Of a stretch of DNA of 23,604 nt, positions 23,592 through 23,604 are shown one piece after another; position 1 is the stretch's first letter; each line of letters opens with the position of its first letter. Made by a program: the position numbers and the translations under genes. The notes below the pieces were generated by a model, which had not been told where the DNA came from, did no database searches, and was given only the letters and a program-made list of their open reading frames with translations. This DNA is from Verrucomicrobiota bacterium (GTDB lineage: Bacteria > Verrucomicrobiota > Verrucomicrobiia > Opitutales > Opitutaceae). The DNA lies in contig JAEZAD010000117.1 of assembly GCA_023430565.1 (NCBI GenBank), forward strand, positions 1-23,604. The letters are read 5' to 3'.

Positions 23592-23604
23592 GAGGGCAGG
23601 GCGG

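Overview
The DNA is visibly GC-rich and densely packed with bacterial genes. Gene content suggests a Verrucomicrobiota bacterium, probably near Opitutaceae. The clues are a DUF2961/GH172 secreted protein, a CimA-type citramalate synthase, a separate aspartate kinase and homoserine dehydrogenase next to a phosphoglycerate dehydrogenase, and the near absence of Shine-Dalgarno sequences. This placement is an inference and was not tested by any search. No rRNA, insertion sequence or CRISPR array was seen.

Region 1 (1-1783): the 3' end of a gene that starts outside the window faces a two-gene minus-strand operon. That operon encodes a secreted SGNH/GDSL hydrolase and an HD-domain nucleotidase-like protein, joined by a GTGA overlap.

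Region 2 (1902-8260, plus strand): serA, plsY, hom, lysC and thrC form an amino-acid operon for serine and the aspartate-to-threonine branch, with a phospholipid acyltransferase gene inside it. lysC carries a probable internal start for a separate regulatory subunit. The lysC-thrC gap is almost entirely one large imperfect inverted repeat that ends exactly at the thrC start codon. asd and thrB are not in the window.

Region 3 (8296-10296, minus strand): a secreted GH172-family (DUF2961) gene is interrupted by one in-frame TGA with the frame preserved on both sides.

Region 4 (10432-12142, plus strand): cimA, the entry enzyme of the pyruvate route to isoleucine, follows what looks like a complete transcription attenuator. 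It has a 25-codon leader peptide with Ile-Ile and Ile-Ile-Ile-Arg-Leu-Leu runs, a possible antiterminator, and a strong hairpin plus T-tract ending five bases before the cimA ATG. This is the most interesting signal in the window.

Region 5 (12165-14547): a cardiolipin synthase gene converges on cimA. It is followed by a tRNA-Tyr(GTA) gene on the plus strand and a small uncharacterised protein gene.

Region 6 (14569-23604, minus strand): a five-gene surface-glycan operon in which every junction overlaps. In transcription order it encodes a family 2 glycosyltransferase, an ABC-2 permease (Wzm-like), an ABC ATPase with a C-terminal glycan-binding-type extension (Wzt-like), a membrane-anchored beta-lactamase-fold serine hydrolase, and a roughly 1,195-residue fusion of glycosyltransferase, SAM methyltransferase and NodB-type polysaccharide deacetylase. 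Together they look like a pathway that builds, modifies and exports a polysaccharide through an ABC transporter.
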